In this document: positions 61,317-64,000 of the stretch, piece by piece
Layout: each line of letters opens with the position of its first letter
Position numbering within the stretch: position 1 is the first letter of the stretch
DNA from: Tateyamaria omphalii
GTDB lineage: Bacteria; Pseudomonadota; Alphaproteobacteria; Rhodobacterales; Rhodobacteraceae
Assembly (NCBI RefSeq): GCF_001969365.1
Contig: NZ_CP019312.1
Span: 2,976,001-3,040,000 of the forward strand
DNA length: 64,000 nt
Direction of reading: 5' to 3'
The notes under the pieces: model-generated
The model's input: only the letters and a program-made list of their open reading frames with translations
Database searches by the model: none
What the model was told of the DNA's origin: nothing
Program-made: the position numbers and the translations under genes

Positions 61317-61781
61317 TTAGTTCACGGCCTTGGCGTCCACCACGTCCGTCTCGATCGCCTTTTGGCCGGCAATCTCGATCCGGCGGGGTTTGAGGGCCTC
61401 GGGCACCTCTTTGACCAGGTCGATATGCAGCATGCCGTCCACGTGGGAGGCGCCGGTCACGACCACGTGGTCGGCCAGGTGGAACTTGCGTTTAAATGCG
61501 CGGGTGGCGATGCCGCGATGCAGGTAGGTCTTGTCCTGTTCGTCCGCCTTCCTGGCAGAAACGATCAGCGACTTTTCCTTGACCTCGACACCCAGATCGG
61601 CGTCGGAAAAGCCCGCGACCGCAATAGAGATGCGGTAGGCATCATCGTCCGTCTTTTCGATGTTGTAAGGGGGATATGTGCCCGCGTTGTTGTCCGTCGC
61701 AAGGACCCGGTCCATCAGGTCGGCGATCTGGTCGAAACCAACGGTTGCGCGGTAAAGCGGTGCAAAATCATATGTACGCAT
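61317..61781 (-). CDS. Small heat-shock protein, Hsp20/IbpA family
   Basis: 154 residues, an ATP-independent holdase that binds unfolding proteins. N-terminal FAPLYRATVGFDQIADLMDR, alpha-crystallin core YPPYNIEKTDDDAYRISIAVAGF, LIVSARK, YLHRGIATRAFKRKFHLADHV and HVDGMLHIDL are the class A (IbpA) pattern found in alphaproteobacteria. A sigma-32-like promoter is 100 bases upstream. The long leader may carry a thermosensor, though I see no clear ROSE-like hairpin. Confidence 0.95.
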   Translation of the reverse strand: MRTYDFAPLYRATVGFDQIADLMDRVLATDNNAGTYPPYNIEKTDDDAYRISIAVAGFSDADLGVEVKEKSLIVSARKADEQDKTYLHRGIATRAFKRKFHLADHVVVTGASHVDGMLHIDLVKEVPEALKPRRIEIAGQKAIETDVVDAKAVN

Positions 61782-61881
61782 GTCATCCTCATTCTTTGAG
61801 CGATTAACGGCGGGCCTTCCGTCTTGGACAGACCCGCACGGTTGCTATGGTCGGACCCCGTTCGGGCATCCGATGACATCA

Positions 61882-61909
61882 ATGTGGTGAGGATTTGTGG
61901 CCGTTCAAG
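61882..61909 (-). promoter_or_regulatory. Possible RpoH (sigma-32) promoter of hsp20
   Basis: Minus strand: CTTGAA (61909-61904), 16-base spacer, CCACAT (61887-61882). This resembles the heat-shock consensus CTTGAA...CCCAT-T. It lies about 100 bases upstream of the hsp20 ATG and immediately after the stop of the serine protease gene that reads in the same direction. Confidence 0.4.
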
Positions 61910-61913
61910 ACCC

Positions 61914-62720
61914 TTAGGGTTTGACGAATTTCGCGCCCGTGCTGCCGCGATTGCCGCCGCCGACTGTGATGCGGCGCAGCTTGGCCACCGGGGGTGCCAC
62001 CTGCATCCGCAGCTGCCGTTTCACTTCTGTAACGCGCTGGGGCAGGACCATGCCCAGCGCGCGTTTCTGGCCCTTAATCTCGACCATGCCGGAAATGACC
62101 GAGATGATCTGCCCGCGCCCGTTCTTGTGGGTGAAGACCGGCGCGCCGGAGGAGCCGAAGGTGACGTCGCAATCAAAGAGCATCGCGTCGCGGGCCCGGT
62201 CCAGCAATTGGCATTCCTTTTGCCGGGACTGCGCGTTTTCGCGGCCGCGGCCATAGCTGACAACACTGACGGGGCCGCGCGGCACCGCGCCCTCGTGAAT
62301 ATAGAAAGGCGGCACATCAAAGGTCGAGACGGGGTCCGCCAGCCGGATCAGGGCCACGTCGTAGCTTGCATTCTCTGCCGTCAGCGGGCCAACCGCATCA
62401 AAACGGTCATGCGCAGAGGCGTCGGTCGCGCGGCGGGTGGCCGCGGCGTCGCCGTTTCGAAAACCGGCGCGGAAGCGGATCGTGTCAGTCGGCCAAAGCT
62501 GGTCGGTGCCGGGTTGGTAAAGACAATGCGCCGCCGTCAGCACCAGGTCGCGAGCAATCAGCGTGCCGGAGCAAAAACCGCGCCCACCGCCGAATTCGAT
62601 GCGCCCGACAGCCTTCCAGCTGGCGGCGGAGTAGTCCGTGTCGAGCGTGCGCAATTGCGAGGTCTGCGCCTGCGCGACCGGAGCCAGCACAAGGGCCAGG
62701 ATCAGCGCCAGCGCCTTCAT
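61914..62720 (-). CDS. Exported trypsin-like serine protease, copy 1
   Basis: 268 residues: signal peptide (cleaved after AQA), S1 fold with catalytic His65 (LTAAHC), Asp121 (YDVALIRL) and Ser191 (FGSSGAPVF). Cys50/Cys66 and Cys170/Cys184 are in positions for disulfides. The C-terminal tail GSTGAKFVKP is shared with its tandem neighbour. No PDZ domain, so it is not a DegP protease. The ATG overlaps the stop of copy 2 by 4 bases. Periplasmic or secreted. Confidence 0.92.
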   Translation of the reverse strand: MKALALILALVLAPVAQAQTSQLRTLDTDYSAASWKAVGRIEFGGGRGFCSGTLIARDLVLTAAHCLYQPGTDQLWPTDTIRFRAGFRNGDAAATRRATDASAHDRFDAVGPLTAENASYDVALIRLADPVSTFDVPPFYIHEGAVPRGPVSVVSYGRGRENAQSRQKECQLLDRARDAMLFDCDVTFGSSGAPVFTHKNGRGQIISVISGMVEIKGQKRALGMVLPQRVTEVKRQLRMQVAPPVAKLRRITVGGGNRGSTGAKFVKP

Positions 62721-63520
62721 GGTTTGATGAACTTCGCGCCGGTGTCGCGGCGCATCCCGCCCGAGATGCGCGGGCTGATGTCATCGCGCTGTGCGACAAG
62801 TTCCGCCTGCAACCGGGCCAGCGGCGCGCCAAGTGAGGTGCCCAGCGACACGGCCTCGCCCTCGACCTCGGCCTTGGCCGACACGACCGACACGATCTGT
62901 GCGCGGCCCTCGTCGATGACAAAGATCGGGGCGCCGGAACTGCCGAACTCGACCGTGCAAGAGGTGACAAGCAGGCCGTCCTGTTGCGCCAACACGCGGC
63001 ACAGCTCTTGCAGCGACGGTGCCTCGGACCGGCCTGTCGCGTAACTGACAACCCCCACCGTTGCGCCGCGTGGCGGGCGGGCGGCGGTGTCGAAGGGCAG
63101 GATCTTGCCATCGCGGATGGGGTGTTCAAGCTCAAGCAGCGCAAGATCATTGCGCACGCCGTCGGATTTCACATGGCCCGCATAGCTGTAATCCGGATGC
63201 ACCACCGCGCGGCGCACGTTGCGATAGGCCGATGCGCGCCCATTGCGCCACCCGGCCAGAAACTCGACCTGCGTGTGGTCGATCCGGTCGCCCGTTGTTT
63301 TGTCAAACAGGCAGTGCCCCGCCGTCAGCACCAGATTGGGCGCGATCAGCGCACCGGTGCAAAAGCCCGTGCCGCCGATGTTCAGCCGCCCGACCGCTTC
63401 CCATCCGGCCGCATCGGCGCCGGAATTGAGGCTGCGCAGCCGCCCATCCTGGGCCACCGCCGCAGTCGTGATCACCAGGGCCAATACCGAAAGGGCCATC
63501 CATCGGCGCATACTCATCAC
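62717..63520 (-). CDS. Exported trypsin-like serine protease, copy 2
   Basis: 267 residues: signal peptide (cleaved after AVA), catalytic His69 (LTAGHC), Asp125 (NDLALLEL) and Ser195 (FGSSGAPIF), ending RRDTGAKFIKP like copy 1. The two share AVGRLNIGG/AVGRIEFGG and LVLTAxHCL blocks, evidence of tandem duplication. It is the first gene of the pair. Tandem ATGs near 63520 make the exact start uncertain by three residues. Native substrates unknown. Confidence 0.92.
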   Translation of the reverse strand: MMSMRRWMALSVLALVITTAAVAQDGRLRSLNSGADAAGWEAVGRLNIGGTGFCTGALIAPNLVLTAGHCLFDKTTGDRIDHTQVEFLAGWRNGRASAYRNVRRAVVHPDYSYAGHVKSDGVRNDLALLELEHPIRDGKILPFDTAARPPRGATVGVVSYATGRSEAPSLQELCRVLAQQDGLLVTSCTVEFGSSGAPIFVIDEGRAQIVSVVSAKAEVEGEAVSLGTSLGAPLARLQAELVAQRDDISPRISGGMRRDTGAKFIKP

Positions 63521-63587
63521 TCTCCGATCCCAGGGGTTGGGACGGGTTTAGGTGCGAATGGGGGCGAAATTAGGGCAAAGGTGCAAT

Positions 63588-64000
63588 TTAGCGCAAAATC
63601 GGCACATCATTTGGGTGCCGGTCCAGCGCGGGCGGATGCGGCCCTCCGGTCGCCCAATCCAGCAGCTCGACCGTGTGCACGACGGGCACCCCAGCCGCCG
63701 ACCCGATCTGCATCATGCAGCCGATATTGCCAGCGGCGATGATGTCGGGGTTCTTGGCCTCAAGCGTGCGCACCTTGCGCTCCTTGAGTTGTTGCGAAAT
63801 CTCGGGCTGCATCAGGTTGTAGGTCCCGGCCGATCCGCAGCACAAATGGCTGTCGGCAGGTTCGACGACGGTGAACCCTGCATGTTTGAGCAGGTCCTTG
63901 GGATACGTCTTGATCTGTTGGCCATGCTGTAGCGAGCAGGCCGCGTGGTAAGCGATGGTCATGTCTTGCGGCGCCCCTTCAGGCAGGTCCAGCTTCATCA
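63588..64000 (-). CDS. glcF: Glycolate oxidase iron-sulfur subunit GlcF (partial, N-terminus outside window)
   Basis: The last ~137 residues of GlcF, the iron-sulfur/CCG-domain subunit that passes electrons from glycolate oxidation. IAYHAACSLQHGQQI and HLCCGSAGTYNLMQPEI are the CCG-domain motifs, and the terminal NIGCMMQIG and HTVELLDWATGG are GlcF-specific. The frame is open at the window end, so it extends beyond 64000. It precedes the serine proteases on the same strand by 67 bases. Confidence 0.93.
   Translation of the reverse strand, partial: MKLDLPEGAPQDMTIAYHAACSLQHGQQIKTYPKDLLKHAGFTVVEPADSHLCCGSAGTYNLMQPEISQQLKERKVRTLEAKNPDIIAAGNIGCMMQIGSAAGVPVVHTVELLDWATGGPHPPALDRHPNDVPILR

Overview
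The window is 64 kb of dense, GC-rich chromosomal DNA. About 70 protein genes occupy both strands, with many 1-8 base start/stop overlaps. The gene families (GlnK-AmtB, MlaA/MlaC, PII and PBP1A types, creatinase, a family-14 glycosyltransferase with a C-terminal extension, DUF1523/DUF6638 proteins, several phosphorus-scavenging transporters) point to an alphaproteobacterium of the Rhodobacterales, most likely a marine Roseobacter-group species. This assignment rests on protein recognition only. I see no rRNA, tRNA, CRISPR array, prophage or insertion sequence.

Layout. 1-9.5 kb: housekeeping genes (AhpD-like protein, CinA-like domain, sfsA, map, rsmD, an FAD reductase, peroxiredoxin, MscS channel, phhB, glycerophosphodiesterase, RidA). 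9.5-12.6 kb: a type I secretion ABC exporter and adaptor without a visible substrate or TolC. 12.7-14.1 kb: mlaA-mlaC lipid-trafficking pair. 14.1-18.2 kb: PBP1A and the nitrogen-sensing glnK-amtB operon. 18.3-23.1 kb: rpiB, an aminotransferase, sseA, smpB, an SGNH lipoprotein and a YciB-family protein. 23.2-27.7 kb: a leishmanolysin-like metalloprotease, a sulfotransferase divergent from a family-14 glycosyltransferase, and an RlmL-like RNA methyltransferase.

27.8-36.1 kb: eleven minus-strand genes, almost all of unknown function: a long coiled-coil protein, an AAA+ ATPase, several tiny membrane proteins (two apparently paralogous), a 371-residue orphan, DUF6638 and DUF1523. They are tightly packed and look like one functional unit. 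This is one of the two best candidates for an undescribed system.

36.2-41.9 kb: a GAF sensor kinase, a creatinase, an arylformamidase-like hydrolase, succinate-semialdehyde dehydrogenase and an L,D-transpeptidase. 42.1-53.8 kb: the second candidate, a LysR regulator divergent from ten collinear genes that appear to form an organophosphorus locus: an UgpABCE-like importer with unusual cysteine-bearing periplasmic loops, two class-III (GpdQ/CpdA-type) phosphodiesterases, a PhnDCE-type importer, a SAM methyltransferase and a PhnM homologue with no C-P lyase core. The first phosphodiesterase carries a one-base frameshift; repairing it also restores an ATGA overlap with its neighbour. A decayed LysR fragment lies next to the regulator.

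53.9-64 kb: a small lipoprotein, an LpqC-type esterase, a threonine dehydratase-like enzyme, a secreted phytase-like protein, a truncated Hsp70-type ATPase, an alpha/beta hydrolase, a ClbS/DfsB protein, a small heat-shock protein with a possible RpoH promoter, tandem secreted trypsin-like proteases, and the end of glcF. Short palindromic repeats are scattered through the window; one lies inside the RlmL-like coding sequence.
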